From Piscirickettsiaceae bacterium (GTDB lineage: Bacteria; Pseudomonadota; Gammaproteobacteria; Nitrosococcales; Methylophagaceae), in assembly GCA_013215825.1 (NCBI GenBank), contig JABSQN010000001.1:62001-126000 (forward strand): a stretch of DNA of 64,000 nt, written 5' to 3'. Made by a program: the position numbers and the translations under genes. Shown here piece after piece: positions 40,219-51,737 of the stretch (its first letter is position 1; every line of letters begins with the position of its first letter). Under the pieces are notes generated by a model that did no database searches, was not told the DNA's origin, and saw only the letters and a list, made by a program, of their open reading frames with translations.

Positions 40219-41601
40219 TTATTCTACGACAAATCCATCTAAGATCGAAACATCTATTTCATCGGGATCGAACTTCACATAGGCAACGTGTTCTTCAAGT
40301 ACGATGATCGTCTCTACCACGCCGTCAATATCATTGAGTTGTTGCGCGATATGATTCACATTTTCAGCGTTAATATTGCTCAAATGGAGTATGCGAGTTG
40401 ATAAATGTTTTGGTGTTCGCATGGGTAAAATAAAGACTAACCAGACTGTTGTTAACAGGGCTCCTGCGATAAACACGCCAGAAAGTCCAAATTGAGTGAA
40501 TATAAAACCACCAGAAATTCCACCAATAAATGCACCGATAAACTGGGCACTGGAATAAATACCCATTGCTGTGCCTTTATTGGCAAGTGGACTTAGTTTT
40601 GACATCAGTGATGGCAAGCTAGCTTCTAGAATATTAAAAGCGGTGAAGAACAGCCATAAACAAAACAACATGCCGACAAGAGAGCTGCTTAAGAAACTCC
40701 AACCTAATTGTGCAATGGCTAAGGTAATAATTGCGCCAATAAAGATCGGCTTCATTTTTCGTCGTTTTTCAGCAATTATTATGAATGGTACCATGCTAAT
40801 AAAGGCAAGAATTAACACGGGTAAATAGGCCAAAGCATGTTGGTCCATTGCTAACCCAGCCTCTTCTAATAAGGCGATAGGCAATGCAAAAAAGCTAATT
40901 GTCAGCAAGCAATGCAAAATCATAATGCTACCGACCATACGCATAATGTCGGGGTTACGGAATACGGTCATAAATTGCTGGCTTGATGGCTCAATATCAC
41001 TATGATTAATAAGGCGGGTGGGTGTCGGTACCCAGAGATGTAAAACGGCAATTCCAACTAGAGAGAGTAAGGCTGTGGACCAGAATATGCCCGATAAGCC
41101 GATCCAGCTTTCTAATGCTGCCCCGGCAGCAAGTGCGATTGAGAAGGATAAGCCAATACTGATACCAATACTTGCCATGGCTTTGGTACGGTGTTCATCA
41201 CGGGTTAAATCAGCGGTTAATGCCATAATGGCGGCGGCAATTGCACCACTACCTTGCAATAGACGACCGGCGATCACCATATAAATTGAATCGGCAAGTG
41301 CTGCAACCACACTGCCTGCGGCAAATAGTAATAAACCGATAGTGATAACGCGCTTGCGCCCGATGCGATCTGACAACATGCCAAAGGGAATTTGTAATAA
41401 GGCTTGGGTTAATCCATATGCGCCGATGGCAAGTCCGATTAGCATCGGTGTTGCGCCATTATATTGATGTGCGGCCAGTGAAAATACCGGCAAAATCATG
41501 AATAAGCCCAGCATTCTGAGCGCAAAAATACTCGACAAGCCAGAGATACTGCGCTTTTCTAATGATGTTAAGGGAGTTGTTGTGCTTTGTTTTTGCGTCA
41601 T
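40219..41601 (-). CDS. MFS efflux transporter, YajR-like
   Basis: A 460-aa 12-helix drug/H+ antiporter-type carrier. It has FALRMLGLFMILPVFSLAA, motif A GMLSDRIGRKRVI and GRLLQGSGAIAAAIMALTADL. A C-terminal cytoplasmic ferredoxin-like domain (about residues 395-460, ILHLSNINAENVNHIAQQL ... VAYVKFDP) matches the YajR YAM domain. I chose the ATG at 41601; an in-frame ATG at 41637 would leave only 14 bp to the divergent uvrA. No clear Shine-Dalgarno decides it. Confidence 0.85.
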   Translation of the reverse strand: MTQKQSTTTPLTSLEKRSISGLSSIFALRMLGLFMILPVFSLAAHQYNGATPMLIGLAIGAYGLTQALLQIPFGMLSDRIGRKRVITIGLLLFAAGSVVAALADSIYMVIAGRLLQGSGAIAAAIMALTADLTRDEHRTKAMASIGISIGLSFSIALAAGAALESWIGLSGIFWSTALLSLVGIAVLHLWVPTPTRLINHSDIEPSSQQFMTVFRNPDIMRMVGSIMILHCLLTISFFALPIALLEEAGLAMDQHALAYLPVLILAFISMVPFIIIAEKRRKMKPIFIGAIITLAIAQLGWSFLSSSLVGMLFCLWLFFTAFNILEASLPSLMSKLSPLANKGTAMGIYSSAQFIGAFIGGISGGFIFTQFGLSGVFIAGALLTTVWLVFILPMRTPKHLSTRILHLSNINAENVNHIAQQLNDIDGVVETIIVLEEHVAYVKFDPDEIDVSILDGFVVE

Positions 41602-41651
41602 AGTAGGATTTTGGCGTATATTTGTCTGCTGGATCATACTATGGAATTAAG

Positions 41652-44474
41652 ATGAAAAGCATAAGTATTCGCGGTGCGCGTACCCATAACTTGAAAAATA
41701 TTGATGTTGATTTGCCTCGTGACTCGCTGATTGTGATCACGGGTCTGTCGGGTTCTGGAAAGTCATCACTTGCCTTTGATACCTTATATGCAGAGGGGCA
41801 GAGGCGTTATGTGGAGTCATTATCCGCTTATGCACGTCAGTTCTTATCAATGATGGAAAAGCCAGATGTTGATCATATCGAAGGCCTATCACCGGCTATT
41901 TCGATAGAGCAAAAATCAACATCGCATAATCCACGCTCGACAGTGGGTACGATCACAGAAATTTATGATTATTTGCGCTTATTATTTGCGCGAGCGGGTG
42001 AACCACGTTGCCCAACACATGATGCGCCGTTAGCAGCGCAAACCGTCAGTGAAATGGTTGATTTAGTGTTGGCTATGCCAGAAGGTCAACGCATGATGTT
42101 GCTTGCGCCGATTGTACAAGACCGCAAAGGTGAGCATAAGGATATTTTAATTAATTTGCGTGCGCAAGGATTTGTCCGTGCTCGAATCAATGGCAACGTG
42201 ATTGAGTTAGAAAACCCACCTGAGCTTGAGTTGCGTAAGAAACACACGATTGAAGTCGTAGTTGATCGATTTAAAACGCGGCCAGATTTACAACAACGTT
42301 TAGCTGAATCTTTTGAAACCGCTTTACAACTAACCGATGGTATTGCACGTGTCGTTTCTATGGATGATGATAATGTCGACGAGGCCTTATTTTCATCGAA
42401 ATTTTCCTGTCCTAGTTGTTCATATTCAATTGCCGAATTAGAACCTAGAATGTTCTCATTTAATAATCCATCCGGTGCATGTGGCACCTGTGAAGGCTTG
42501 GGTGTTAAGCAATTTGTTGATCCTGCACGTGTTGTTTTACATCCAGAACTCAGCTTGTCCGCAGGTGCGATTCGCGGCTGGGATCGCCGTAATATTTATT
42601 ATCATCAATTGATGAAGTCTCTAGCCGTACATTATGAATTTGATTTAGACACACCCTTTGACGAATTATCAGATCCAATTCGTAAAGCGGTGTTGTATGG
42701 TAGTGGCACAACTCAAATTGATTTTAGCTATATTAGTGATCGAGGTAAAAGCGTGGTGCGACGGCATGATTTTGAAGGTGTTATTCCGAATATGCAACGC
42801 CGTTATCATGAAACCGAATCAAATAGTGTGCGTGATGAACTCGCTAAATATCATACTGTTCGTCCTTGTCCTGATTGTGAAGGAACGCGACTCAATCAAG
42901 CATCTCGACATGTGTTTTTGAATAAAACATCCTTGCCGATGATCAGTGAATTGTCGATTAGTGATGCCACACATTTCTTTGAAACATTAGATTTACCGGG
43001 TAATCGAGGGGAGATTGCCAGCAAAATTGTGTCGGAAATATTACAGCGACTGACATTTTTGGTTAATGTTGGATTAGATTATTTATCACTCTCGCGTAGT
43101 GCCAATACGTTGTCTGGTGGCGAGGCTCAACGTATTCGTTTGGCCAGTCAAATTGGTGCTGGATTGGTGGGCGTTATGTATATTCTTGATGAACCGTCGA
43201 TTGGCTTGCATCAACGTGATAATGAACGACTTCTATCGACCTTGACTCGATTACGTGATCTTGGCAATACGGTGATTGTGGTTGAACATGATGAAGATGC
43301 TATTCGTGCGGCAGATTATGTCTTGGATATTGGTCCCGGCGCAGGTGTACATGGTGGTGAAATAGTGGCGCGTGGCACACCCGATGAAATAATGAACAGT
43401 GAGCAATCTCTTACTGGTCAGTATTTGTCAGGAAAGAGAAAGATAGCAGTGCCAAAAGAACGAACACCTTATCATGATGGTAAAACCATCGCTATTCGTG
43501 GTGCCTGTGGTAATAATTTACGTGATGTTGATGTTGATATCCCCATTGGATTAATGACCTGTATTACGGGTGTTTCAGGCTCGGGTAAATCTACCTTAAT
43601 CAATGATACTTTATTGAAGATGACCTCGAAAACACTCAATGGTGCAGCAGAAGAACCTGCCGCCCATAAAGATATTTTCGGGCTAGAACAACTTGATAAA
43701 GTGGTGGCAATCAATCAAAGCCCAATTGGTCGAACACCACGATCAAATCCAGCAACCTACACGGGTATTTTCACTCCTGTTCGTGAGTTGTTTGCAGGCA
43801 CGCCAGAAGCGCGTGCGCGGGGTTATAATGCCGGGAGATTTAGTTTTAATGTTAAAGGCGGTCGCTGTGAAGCGTGTCAAGGTGATGGTTTAATTAAGGT
43901 TGAAATGCACTTCCTACCTGATATTTATGTGCCCTGTGATGTCTGTCGAGGCAAGCGATATAACCGTGAAACTTTAGATATTCGCTATAAAGGTAAAACC
44001 ATTGCCGATGTGCTGAATATGACGGTTGAAGAGGCCAATGACTTTTTTACTAACATCCCGGTTATCGCCAAAAAGGTAGAAACTTTGATGGATGTGGGCT
44101 TAACCTATATTAAGCTGGGACAAAATGCCACCACGTTATCAGGTGGTGAGGCACAGCGGGTTAAATTAGCCAAAGAGTTATCGAAACGTGACACGGGTAA
44201 GACCTTATATATTCTCGATGAACCGACAACAGGCTTACATTTCTTTGATATCGAACAATTAATGAAAGTGTTAAATAGTCTGCGTGACCGGGGCAATACC
44301 ATTGTCATTATCGAACATAACTTAGATGTGATTAAAACCGCTGATTGGCTGATTGATATGGGGCCAGAAGGTGGTAATGGTGGCGGCATGATCGTTGCTA
44401 TTGGCACACCAGAAGATGTGGCTAAAAATGAAAATTCGCATACCGGCCGTTATTTAGCACCATTATTAGCATGA
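41652..44474 (+). CDS. uvrA: Excinuclease ABC subunit UvrA
   Basis: Damage-recognition ATPase of nucleotide excision repair. It is 940 aa with two ABC ATPase modules: Walker [11 protein letters not shown] and [10 protein letters not shown], signatures [13 protein letters not shown] and [13 protein letters not shown]. The zinc modules are CPSCSYSI...CGTCEG and CEACQGDG...CDVCRGKR. The ATG at 41652 matches the family start [16 protein letters not shown]; the longer in-frame start is not needed. It is divergent from the MFS gene; the next gene overlaps by 4 bp. Confidence 0.97.
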   Translation: MKSISIRGARTHNLKNIDVDLPRDSLIVITGLSGSGKSSLAFDTLYAEGQRRYVESLSAYARQFLSMMEKPDVDHIEGLSPAISIEQKSTSHNPRSTVGTITEIYDYLRLLFARAGEPRCPTHDAPLAAQTVSEMVDLVLAMPEGQRMMLLAPIVQDRKGEHKDILINLRAQGFVRARINGNVIELENPPELELRKKHTIEVVVDRFKTRPDLQQRLAESFETALQLTDGIARVVSMDDDNVDEALFSSKFSCPSCSYSIAELEPRMFSFNNPSGACGTCEGLGVKQFVDPARVVLHPELSLSAGAIRGWDRRNIYYHQLMKSLAVHYEFDLDTPFDELSDPIRKAVLYGSGTTQIDFSYISDRGKSVVRRHDFEGVIPNMQRRYHETESNSVRDELAKYHTVRPCPDCEGTRLNQASRHVFLNKTSLPMISELSISDATHFFETLDLPGNRGEIASKIVSEILQRLTFLVNVGLDYLSLSRSANTLSGGEAQRIRLASQIGAGLVGVMYILDEPSIGLHQRDNERLLSTLTRLRDLGNTVIVVEHDEDAIRAADYVLDIGPGAGVHGGEIVARGTPDEIMNSEQSLTGQYLSGKRKIAVPKERTPYHDGKTIAIRGACGNNLRDVDVDIPIGLMTCITGVSGSGKSTLINDTLLKMTSKTLNGAAEEPAAHKDIFGLEQLDKVVAINQSPIGRTPRSNPATYTGIFTPVRELFAGTPEARARGYNAGRFSFNVKGGRCEACQGDGLIKVEMHFLPDIYVPCDVCRGKRYNRETLDIRYKGKTIADVLNMTVEEANDFFTNIPVIAKKVETLMDVGLTYIKLGQNATTLSGGEAQRVKLAKELSKRDTGKTLYILDEPTTGLHFFDIEQLMKVLNSLRDRGNTIVIIEHNLDVIKTADWLIDMGPEGGNGGGMIVAIGTPEDVAKNENSHTGRYLAPLLA

Positions 44475-45097
44475 GTTTCTTAGAGCAAGAATTAAAACTT
44501 GTTGTTGAGGCTGACGACAAACTCGATTTATTATCACTATCATGGCTGGTGGCACTGGCAGATCGGGAATTAGAAACGCATCAACTTATCAGTACTTATT
44601 ACGATACACCCGATCGTTATTTGAGTAAGTTAAAGTTAGGTTTACGATTAAGGAAGAAAGGCTCTCAGTGGTTTCAAACCGTGAAAACAGCAGGTAAAGT
44701 AAGAGAAGGCCTTCATCAACGACAAGAATGGGAAGATGAGTTGATTGATGAGCGGTGGGATTTAGACAAGTTAAAACAAACACCGTTAGCAGAGATTATT
44801 GAAGATGGAGAGAGTTGGTCAATGCTTCAGCCTGTTTTTACCACCGACTTTATTCGTGAAACATTACAGCTCACGGTAACCGATGGCACGCAGATTGAAT
44901 TAGCTTATGATCGAGGTGAAGTGCGTGCAGGCGATTTGCGATCGTCAATCCATGAAATTGAGTTGGAGTTGAAATCGGGTTCAGTCGAACAATTAAAACA
45001 ATTGGCCGAACGGTTGCAAGAGCATTTTTCGCTTAAGCCTAGTGATTGCAGTAAGGCAAAACAGGGCTACCAATTAGCCAGCTTATCTAGCCCGTAA
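44471..45097 (+). CDS. CYTH domain protein (probable inorganic triphosphatase)
   Basis: A 208-aa protein of the CYTH/triphosphate tunnel family. It has the N-terminal EQELK (ExExK) motif, [24 protein letters not shown] and EIELELKSG. Relatives such as YgiF hydrolyse tripolyphosphate. It lacks the CHAD domain. It is translationally coupled to uvrA (ATGA), and its 3' end overlaps the convergent tonB by 15 bp. Confidence 0.85.
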   Translation: MSFLEQELKLVVEADDKLDLLSLSWLVALADRELETHQLISTYYDTPDRYLSKLKLGLRLRKKGSQWFQTVKTAGKVREGLHQRQEWEDELIDERWDLDKLKQTPLAEIIEDGESWSMLQPVFTTDFIRETLQLTVTDGTQIELAYDRGEVRAGDLRSSIHEIELELKSGSVEQLKQLAERLQEHFSLKPSDCSKAKQGYQLASLSSP

Positions 45098-46036
45098 TCC
45101 GTGATCAGTTTCAAACTTCCAGGTTCGGATGATGGTAATCATATCGTAGCCTTTTAAAACATTGTCTGGAATTGCGGCATAAGGAGCGGCGAGTCGTACA
45201 ATTCTAATGGCAGCATCATCTAATATTTTATGGCCTGATGAACGAGAGACGACAATACCATCAGCAGGGACACTGCCATCAGGGTTAATATCGACAGAGA
45301 GCATTAAACTGCCGTTGATACGTTGGCGTTTGGCTTCTTGCGGATAATTAAAATTACCAATGCGTTCAACTTTCTTACGCCATGCTTCATGGTAGGCAGC
45401 GGCGGAAAATTCTTTAGTTCGGCTAGATAATCGTCGTTTTTTTGGTCGTTTACTCAGTGCTTTGGTTGAGGCATCAAGTTTTCTTTCTAATTCAATAATT
45501 TCATTTCTGGCTTGAAAGATAAGATCGCGTGCGGATAGCCTGGGTTTTGGTGTTACTTCTGCTACAACATTGATTTTCTCATCGGTTTCTAATGGGATTT
45601 CAATTTGTCGTTCAGCCTTTGTTTGAGTAATCACTTTTTCCTGTTTGGCTGGTGGTTTTTCTACTGTTTTAACGGGGTCTATGATTGGTTCTGGCTCTTT
45701 TACTGGCTCAGGCGGTTGTTGTTCGGTTTGAGGTGGAGGTGTTATTTGTGAGCTTGGGGTGTCTTCTGCTTCAGGGAGTGGTACGTCAGGAGTGGGTTCT
45801 GGGGACTTTTTATCAGTTTCGCCGCCGCCTTCATTATTGACTTGGGCTAAAAAGTCCGCCTCTTCTGGAGCAAGTTCAGTTTGTTGTTTGACCAGCGTGA
45901 TTTCAAGGTTAGCCAATGGCTGATTACTGGGTGGTGATGTTGCATCAAAACTAACGCCCAGCAGAATGGTTAGGTAAATAATAACCGAAAATAAGAGTGT
46001 AAAAATAAACCGATCGGTAGCTGTTATTTTGCCCAT
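45083..46036 (-). CDS. Energy transducer TonB
   Basis: A 317-aa protein spanning inner membrane and periplasm. It has an N-terminal anchor (FIFTLLFSVIIYLTILLGV), a long Pro/Glu/Lys-rich linker (about residues 65-140, e.g. PPPQTEQQPPEPVKEPEPI), a helical stretch and a C-terminal TonB domain (YPQEAKRQRINGSLMLSVDI ... VSRSSGHKILDDAAIRIVRL). No exbB/exbD is adjacent. It is 3 bp downstream of apbE in the gshB-apbE-tonB operon. Confidence 0.88.
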   Translation of the reverse strand: MGKITATDRFIFTLLFSVIIYLTILLGVSFDATSPPSNQPLANLEITLVKQQTELAPEEADFLAQVNNEGGGETDKKSPEPTPDVPLPEAEDTPSSQITPPPQTEQQPPEPVKEPEPIIDPVKTVEKPPAKQEKVITQTKAERQIEIPLETDEKINVVAEVTPKPRLSARDLIFQARNEIIELERKLDASTKALSKRPKKRRLSSRTKEFSAAAYHEAWRKKVERIGNFNYPQEAKRQRINGSLMLSVDINPDGSVPADGIVVSRSSGHKILDDAAIRIVRLAAPYAAIPDNVLKGYDMITIIRTWKFETDHGLRAR

Positions 46037-46039
46037 ATT

Positions 46040-47089
46040 TTAAGAATGATTCGCAACTCTAAGAGGTCTAATAATGACGGGTTCTTGCTTACTAAGCAAT
46101 TTCACGCGATCGGTCATCTTGGGACTCATTTCAATTTCACCATCAGATCGTACTAGCATGACGAAATCTACTCCCATTGAGCGGGCAATTGTTGGCCAGT
46201 CATCACCAGCAACGAATAATGCTGTTGCCGCGGCATCAGCTAACGAGGCATTATGATGCAATACAGTTACTGACCGGACCTGATCGGCAGGTTGTCCAGT
46301 TCTGGGATCTAGAATATGTGTGTAGCGTTTACCGTCATATTGGAAAAAACGCTCGTAATCACCAGAGGTAAAGACGCTTTCATCACCTTTTAATACGATG
46401 GAGGCAATCATACCGCTTTGACGAGGATGGCGAATGCCAATCACCCAAGGACGCTCACCATGCGAGCCAATGGCGCGTAAATCACCACCGATATTAACAA
46501 TGGCATTATGAATACCTTGCTGGCGTAGGGCGGCAATGGCAGCATCAACGGCAAAGCCTTTGGCAAAGCCACCAAAACCAAGTTTAACCATTGGGTTGGT
46601 GCTTGATAATTGATTGCTCTCGATTTGAATGTCATTCATTGTAGGCGTTTTTGCACGCCAGAGATTGATATCCGTTTCATTCGGTGGTGGGTGAGATTCA
46701 AACCAATTATCTTGATGGAAGCCCCATAATTCAAATAATTTACCCGCGGCAGGGTTGAACAAGTTCTGACTGTCATTAGCGAATTTGGTAGCAAGCGTAA
46801 TTAACTGTGCAACATCGTCAGTAATAGCAATGGATTCACCAGCACTAATCGCTTTATTAATATCGGTGAGGGTGCTTGGTCGCCATGCGTGCCAAGTGGT
46901 ATTCACATCGGAAAACGACTGTTCTAAAATATCAATAGTGTTATTGGCAACTGTTTCATCTACATCATAAAGACTGACATCAATTTCAGTACCAAAGGCA
47001 TAAAATGTGGCTTGGCGTGCGCGAGGCTCGTTATCACAGGCTGATAATAATAAGGTGAAACAAAGGACAAATAAGGGGACAAGCTTCAT
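46040..47089 (-). CDS. apbE: FAD:protein FMN transferase (ApbE)
   Basis: Attaches FMN to Thr/Ser of flavoproteins such as NqrB/C or RnfG. It is 349 aa with a probable lipoprotein signal (VLCFTLLLSAC). The ApbE fold shows FYAFGTEIDVSLYD, VKLGFGGFAKGFAVDAA, NIGGDLRAIG and YTHILDPRTGQP. It overlaps gshB by 4 bp and precedes tonB by 3 bp. Confidence 0.92.
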   Translation of the reverse strand: MKLVPLFVLCFTLLLSACDNEPRARQATFYAFGTEIDVSLYDVDETVANNTIDILEQSFSDVNTTWHAWRPSTLTDINKAISAGESIAITDDVAQLITLATKFANDSQNLFNPAAGKLFELWGFHQDNWFESHPPPNETDINLWRAKTPTMNDIQIESNQLSSTNPMVKLGFGGFAKGFAVDAAIAALRQQGIHNAIVNIGGDLRAIGSHGERPWVIGIRHPRQSGMIASIVLKGDESVFTSGDYERFFQYDGKRYTHILDPRTGQPADQVRSVTVLHHNASLADAAATALFVAGDDWPTIARSMGVDFVMLVRSDGEIEMSPKMTDRVKLLSKQEPVIIRPLRVANHS

Positions 47090-48033
47090 GATAATTGTTG
47101 CTCAATGCTGGTCATTAGATCATCAGCAATAGTTAGGTTAAATTGTTGGTCAAGTTCGCGAATGCACGTTGGGCTGGTGACATTGATTTCGGTGAGATAA
47201 TCACCAATCACGTCCAAGCCGACAAATAACAAGCCTTTTTCACGCAAAGTAGGCCCAACTTGTTGGCAAATCCAGCGATCGCGATCTGTTAAGGGCCTGC
47301 CTTCAGCGCGACCACCGGCGGCAAGGTTACCACGAGTTTCACCTTGTGCGGGAATTCGTGCCAAGGCATAGGGTACAGGCTCACCATTAATCATCAGAAT
47401 GCGTTTGTCGCCATCACTAATTTCGGGGATAAATCGCTGAGCCATAATGGAGGTGCGACCATGATCGGTAAGAGTTTCAATAATGACACTGAAATTAGGA
47501 TCACCTTGTCGCACGCGAAAGATGGATGCGCCGCCCATGCCATCAAGGGGCTTGAGGATAATGTCACCATATTGTTGTTGAAAATCACGGATCAAGTCTG
47601 CTCGGCGGGTGACTAAGGTGGCGGGACAGCATTGGGGAAACCAAGCAGTGAATAGTTTTTCATTGGCATCACGTAAACTTTGTGGATTATTGACCACTAA
47701 AACACCGGCGGTTTGTGCTTGTTCAAGCAAATAGGTGCTGTAGATATATTCCATATCAAACGGTGGGTCTTTGCGCATTAAAATGACATCAAGATCGGCT
47801 AAGGGCAAAGTCTGACTGTCTGTTAATTGATACCAATTCTGCTCATCATCGGTCACGTGTAATCGTTGCAGTTTGGCAGAGACAATACCTTGTTGTAAGA
47901 AGATATCTTGTTGTTCCATATAGTAGAGCGACCAACCTTTGGCTTGCGCCGCTAATAACATGGCAAAGCTACTGTCTTTTTTGATGGATATCTCGGAAAT
48001 AGGATCCATCACGATACCAATATGTCGTGTCAT
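47086..48033 (-). CDS. gshB: Glutathione synthetase
   Basis: ATP-grasp ligase joining gamma-glutamylcysteine and glycine. It is 315 aa with IGIVMDPISEISIKKDSSFAML, RKDPPFDMEYIYSTYLLE, LKPLDGMGGASIFRV and TEINVTSPTCIRE, all matching the gammaproteobacterial enzyme. It is first in the gshB-apbE-tonB operon and divergent from glyQ. Glutathione may also serve formaldehyde detoxification here, but no GSH-linked dehydrogenase is in the window. Confidence 0.96.
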   Translation of the reverse strand: MTRHIGIVMDPISEISIKKDSSFAMLLAAQAKGWSLYYMEQQDIFLQQGIVSAKLQRLHVTDDEQNWYQLTDSQTLPLADLDVILMRKDPPFDMEYIYSTYLLEQAQTAGVLVVNNPQSLRDANEKLFTAWFPQCCPATLVTRRADLIRDFQQQYGDIILKPLDGMGGASIFRVRQGDPNFSVIIETLTDHGRTSIMAQRFIPEISDGDKRILMINGEPVPYALARIPAQGETRGNLAAGGRAEGRPLTDRDRWICQQVGPTLREKGLLFVGLDVIGDYLTEINVTSPTCIRELDQQFNLTIADDLMTSIEQQLS

Positions 48034-48172
48034 AATATTTATTCTTTAAAGGTCGGCAAGTAGTGATGATTTTACCTGAGTTTTCATTGTAATAAGTGCT
48101 TGCTTTCTACATAGTCTGTTACTTATTAGATATAATTAATGGGTTTTTGATTTTTAACTGTGATTTTACCGA

Positions 48173-49111
48173 ATGACTACAACAGATGTAACGTTGGCAG
48201 AAACGCCAAAAACCTTTCAGGAATTAATTCTGAGGTTACAACATTATTGGGCTGAGCAAGGCTGTGTCTTGTTGCAACCGTTAGATATGGAAGTGGGTGC
48301 CGGGACATTTCATCCTGCCACCTTCTTGCGTGCAATTGGTCCTGAGCCATGGAGCGCGGCGTATGTGCAACCTTCACGTCGTCCAACCGATGGTCGCTAT
48401 GGTGAAAATCCAAATCGTTTACAGCATTATTATCAGTTTCAAGTGGTGTTAAAACCCTCGCCCATTAATATTCAAGAGTTGTATCTTGATTCATTAAAAA
48501 TGTTGGGCTTGGATATGACGATCCATGATGTTCGATTTGTTGAAGATAACTGGGAATCACCTACTTTAGGCGCATGGGGCATGGGCTGGGAAGTCTGGCT
48601 AAATGGCATGGAGGTGACACAGTTCACCTATTTTCAACAGGTTGGTGGGCTGGAATGTCGCCCAGTAACCGGTGAAATTACCTATGGTTTAGAGCGTATT
48701 GCGATGTATTTGCAAGGCGTGGACAGTGTTTATGATTTGATCTGGTCTGAAGGCCCTGGGGGCAAAGTGACCTATGGCGATGTGTTCCATCAAAATGAAG
48801 TGGAAATGTCGACCTATAACTTTGAACATGCGGATATTGATAATTTGTTTGCTAATTTCGATATGTATGAACGCGAAAGTGCGCGCATGATTGAAGCTGA
48901 CTTGCCATTGCCTGCCTATGAGTTGGTATTAAAAGCATCACATACCTTTAATTTATTGGATGCGCGGAAGGCTATTTCAGTGACTGAACGCCAACGCTTT
49001 ATTTTGCGGGTGCGTACGTTGTCTCGTGATGTAGCAAAAGCGTATTATAATCGCCGAGAATCATTAGGTTTCCCGATGTTAAAATCAGAAGATAAGGAGG
49101 CTCAGTCATGA
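48173..49111 (+). CDS. glyQ: Glycine--tRNA ligase alpha subunit
   Basis: Catalytic subunit of the alpha2beta2 bacterial glycyl-tRNA synthetase. It is 312 aa with [56 protein letters not shown] (split here: [16 protein letters not shown]) and [10 protein letters not shown]. It overlaps glyS by 4 bp. Confidence 0.97.
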   Translation: MTTTDVTLAETPKTFQELILRLQHYWAEQGCVLLQPLDMEVGAGTFHPATFLRAIGPEPWSAAYVQPSRRPTDGRYGENPNRLQHYYQFQVVLKPSPINIQELYLDSLKMLGLDMTIHDVRFVEDNWESPTLGAWGMGWEVWLNGMEVTQFTYFQQVGGLECRPVTGEITYGLERIAMYLQGVDSVYDLIWSEGPGGKVTYGDVFHQNEVEMSTYNFEHADIDNLFANFDMYERESARMIEADLPLPAYELVLKASHTFNLLDARKAISVTERQRFILRVRTLSRDVAKAYYNRRESLGFPMLKSEDKEAQS

Positions 49112-51186
49112 GTGATACTCGCGATTTACTGATTGAGATCGGGACAGAAGAATTACCCCCTAAGGCGCTCAAGAAATTGATAAAAGCCTTTGAAAACAGT
49201 ATTAAGCAAGGCCTAGAAAAAGCAGAATTAAACTTTGATTCCATTCGCTCTTATGCTGCGCCACGTCGTATGGCCATAGTGGTGGATGGCTTGCAAGTGC
49301 GTCAACAAGATCGTTTGGTTGAACGCCGTGGCCCTGCGGTAACCGCGGCCTTTGATGAGGATGGCAATCCGACTAAAGCAGTACAAGGTTTTGCTCGTTC
49401 TTGTGGGGTTGAGGTTGATGATCTTGAAAAGATGGAAACAAAGAAAGGCGCTTGGTTGGTGTTTAAACAACAACAAACCGGTGCTGAAGCGGCAAGCTTA
49501 ATTCCTGACATTTTGCAGCAAGCAATCCAAGCATTGCCTATTCCCAAACGTATGCGTTGGGGAGATTTACCGGGTGAATTTGTACGCCCAGTGCATTGGT
49601 TGGTTTTATTGTTGGGTGATGAGGTTATTCCGTTAGAATTATTGGGTGTGACATCAGGTCGGGAAACACGCGGTCATCGTTTCCATCATCCAGAAGCCAT
49701 TCGTATTCAATCTGCACAAACTTATGCGCCACAACTTGAAACAGAAGGCCATGTTGTGGTCGATATGGTGGCTCGACGTGAAGCAATTAGAGGCCAAGTA
49801 CTTGAATTGGCGACGACGTTGGGCGGTGAAGCGGTATTGAATGAAGATTTGTTAGATGAAGTGACCAGCCTGGTTGAATGGCCTGTTGCTTTGTCGGGTT
49901 CTTATGATAAACGCTTTCTTGAGCTACCGGCTGAAGCATTAATCTCTTCAATGGAAGAGCATCAAAAATACTTTGCCGTGCGTGATAATAAGGGTGATCT
50001 ATTACCGTATTTTATTACTATTTGTAATATTGAGAGCCGTGATCCTGCACAAGTTATTGCCGGAAATGAACGGGTTATTTTGCCACGCTTAAGTGATGCC
50101 GTCTTTTTTTGGGATACCGATCGCAAGCGGCCCTTGGCAGATCGTCAAGAACAACTCAAAACAATCGTGTTCCAAAACAAATTAGGCACAGTGTTTGATA
50201 AATCGGCGCGCGTGGCAAAATTAGCGATATCCATTGCCAAAGAAATTGGTGGCGATGCTAAATTGGCAGAGCGTGCAGCCTTATTGGCTAAGTGTGATTT
50301 AGTGACTGAGATGGTCGGTGAGTTTCCTGATTTGCAAGGTATTATGGGACGTTATTATGCTCGCCTAGACGGTGAACATGATGACGTGGCCGCTGCATTA
50401 GATGAGCAATATTTACCACGATTTTCTGGTGATGCATTGCCTCAAACAAAATCAGGTCAAGCACTGAGTTTGGCTGAAAAGCTTGATACCTTAGTGGGTT
50501 TATTTGGTATTGGACAGCCGCCAACGGGCGTTAAAGATCCCTTTGCATTACGCCGTGCAGCATTAGGTGTATTAAGAATTATCATTGAAAACGACCTTGA
50601 TCTTGATCTGTCAGCATTAATCGAACAAGCACAGCAAGGCTTGGGTGATGTGTTGACTGAGAAAGATGTTAATGCACACGTTATGCGTTATTTCTTTGAT
50701 CGTTTGCGTGGTTATGCTTTAGATCAAGGTATCACGGCTGATGTGTTTGAAGCTGTGTTAGCTGTTCAAGCGACTAAACCCCTTGATTTCATGCAAAGAT
50801 TGCATGCAGTCGCAGCATTTCGCAAATTAGAGCAAGCAGAAGCTCTGGCGGCAGGTAATAAGCGTATTGCTAATATTTTACGTAAGAATAATGCAGAAGG
50901 CGAAGCAGGAAAAATTGATAAAAACTTATTGCAAGAAGAGGCCGAACGAGCATTGGCTGATAAATTAACGTCAGTGGCTAAAGAGGTGAAACCGTTAATG
51001 CTTCAAGCAGATTATGCCGGTGTTTTAACTTGTTTGGCAGATATGCGAGAGTCCGTTGACGGCTTCTTTGATCAAGTAATGGTGATGGCGGATGATGATG
51101 CTATTCGTCAAAATAGGTTGAATTTATTGAACCAGACACGCGCGTTATTTTTAGGTGTCGCTGATATTTCATTATTGCAGGGATAA
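49108..51186 (+). CDS. glyS: Glycine--tRNA ligase beta subunit
   Basis: tRNA-recognising subunit, 692 aa. It has [17 protein letters not shown] at the start, the RRMAI...RRGPA region, [27 protein letters not shown] and an HD-like and anticodon-binding C-terminal part ([18 protein letters not shown]). It is coupled to glyQ by a 4-bp overlap. gmhB follows 11 bp after. Confidence 0.97.
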   Translation: MSDTRDLLIEIGTEELPPKALKKLIKAFENSIKQGLEKAELNFDSIRSYAAPRRMAIVVDGLQVRQQDRLVERRGPAVTAAFDEDGNPTKAVQGFARSCGVEVDDLEKMETKKGAWLVFKQQQTGAEAASLIPDILQQAIQALPIPKRMRWGDLPGEFVRPVHWLVLLLGDEVIPLELLGVTSGRETRGHRFHHPEAIRIQSAQTYAPQLETEGHVVVDMVARREAIRGQVLELATTLGGEAVLNEDLLDEVTSLVEWPVALSGSYDKRFLELPAEALISSMEEHQKYFAVRDNKGDLLPYFITICNIESRDPAQVIAGNERVILPRLSDAVFFWDTDRKRPLADRQEQLKTIVFQNKLGTVFDKSARVAKLAISIAKEIGGDAKLAERAALLAKCDLVTEMVGEFPDLQGIMGRYYARLDGEHDDVAAALDEQYLPRFSGDALPQTKSGQALSLAEKLDTLVGLFGIGQPPTGVKDPFALRRAALGVLRIIIENDLDLDLSALIEQAQQGLGDVLTEKDVNAHVMRYFFDRLRGYALDQGITADVFEAVLAVQATKPLDFMQRLHAVAAFRKLEQAEALAAGNKRIANILRKNNAEGEAGKIDKNLLQEEAERALADKLTSVAKEVKPLMLQADYAGVLTCLADMRESVDGFFDQVMVMADDDAIRQNRLNLLNQTRALFLGVADISLLQG

Positions 51187-51197
51187 GGTGTAATCCA

Positions 51198-51737
51198 ATG
51201 TCGCTAATTATTCTGGATAGAGATGGGGTGATCAATCATGATTCGGCTGACTTTATTAAGTCACCGGCTGAGTGGGAACCTATTGAAGGCAGTTTAGAAG
51301 CAATTACTCGATTAAATCATGCCGGTTATCGGGTGGTGGTTATTACGAATCAATCAGGTATTGCGCGAGGATTGTTTGATGTTGATACCTTGACCAATAT
51401 TCATAGAAAAATGCGACGAATGTTGGCGCAAGTGGGTGGTAAAATTGAGGCAATATTGTATTGTCCTCATGGCCCTGATGATAATTGTAGTTGCCGTAAA
51501 CCACAAGGTGGCGCTTATACTGAGCTGGCACATCGCTTACGAATTGATTTAAGCAATATACCTGCAGTGGGCGACTCATTACGTGATTTGCAAGCGGCGC
51601 AAGCTGTTGGTGCGAAGGCTATTTTAGTTAAAACAGGCAAGGGGATCAAAACACTAGAGAAAGGTATTCCAAATGGCGTGACAGTTTTTGATGATTTAGC
51701 CGCTGTTGTCGATAACTTGTTGGGGGATACAGCGTAA
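51198..51737 (+). CDS. gmhB: D-glycero-beta-D-manno-heptose-1,7-bisphosphate 7-phosphatase
   Basis: HAD phosphatase of LPS inner-core heptose synthesis. It is 179 aa with the nucleophile motif LDRDGVIN, TNQSGIARG, the zinc loop CPHGPDDNCSCRKP (Cys-x-His ... Cys-x-Cys) and VGDSLRDLQAA. Its stop shares a base with the plsC start, so the two are coupled. Confidence 0.93.
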   Translation: MSLIILDRDGVINHDSADFIKSPAEWEPIEGSLEAITRLNHAGYRVVVITNQSGIARGLFDVDTLTNIHRKMRRMLAQVGGKIEAILYCPHGPDDNCSCRKPQGGAYTELAHRLRIDLSNIPAVGDSLRDLQAAQAVGAKAILVKTGKGIKTLEKGIPNGVTVFDDLAAVVDNLLGDTA

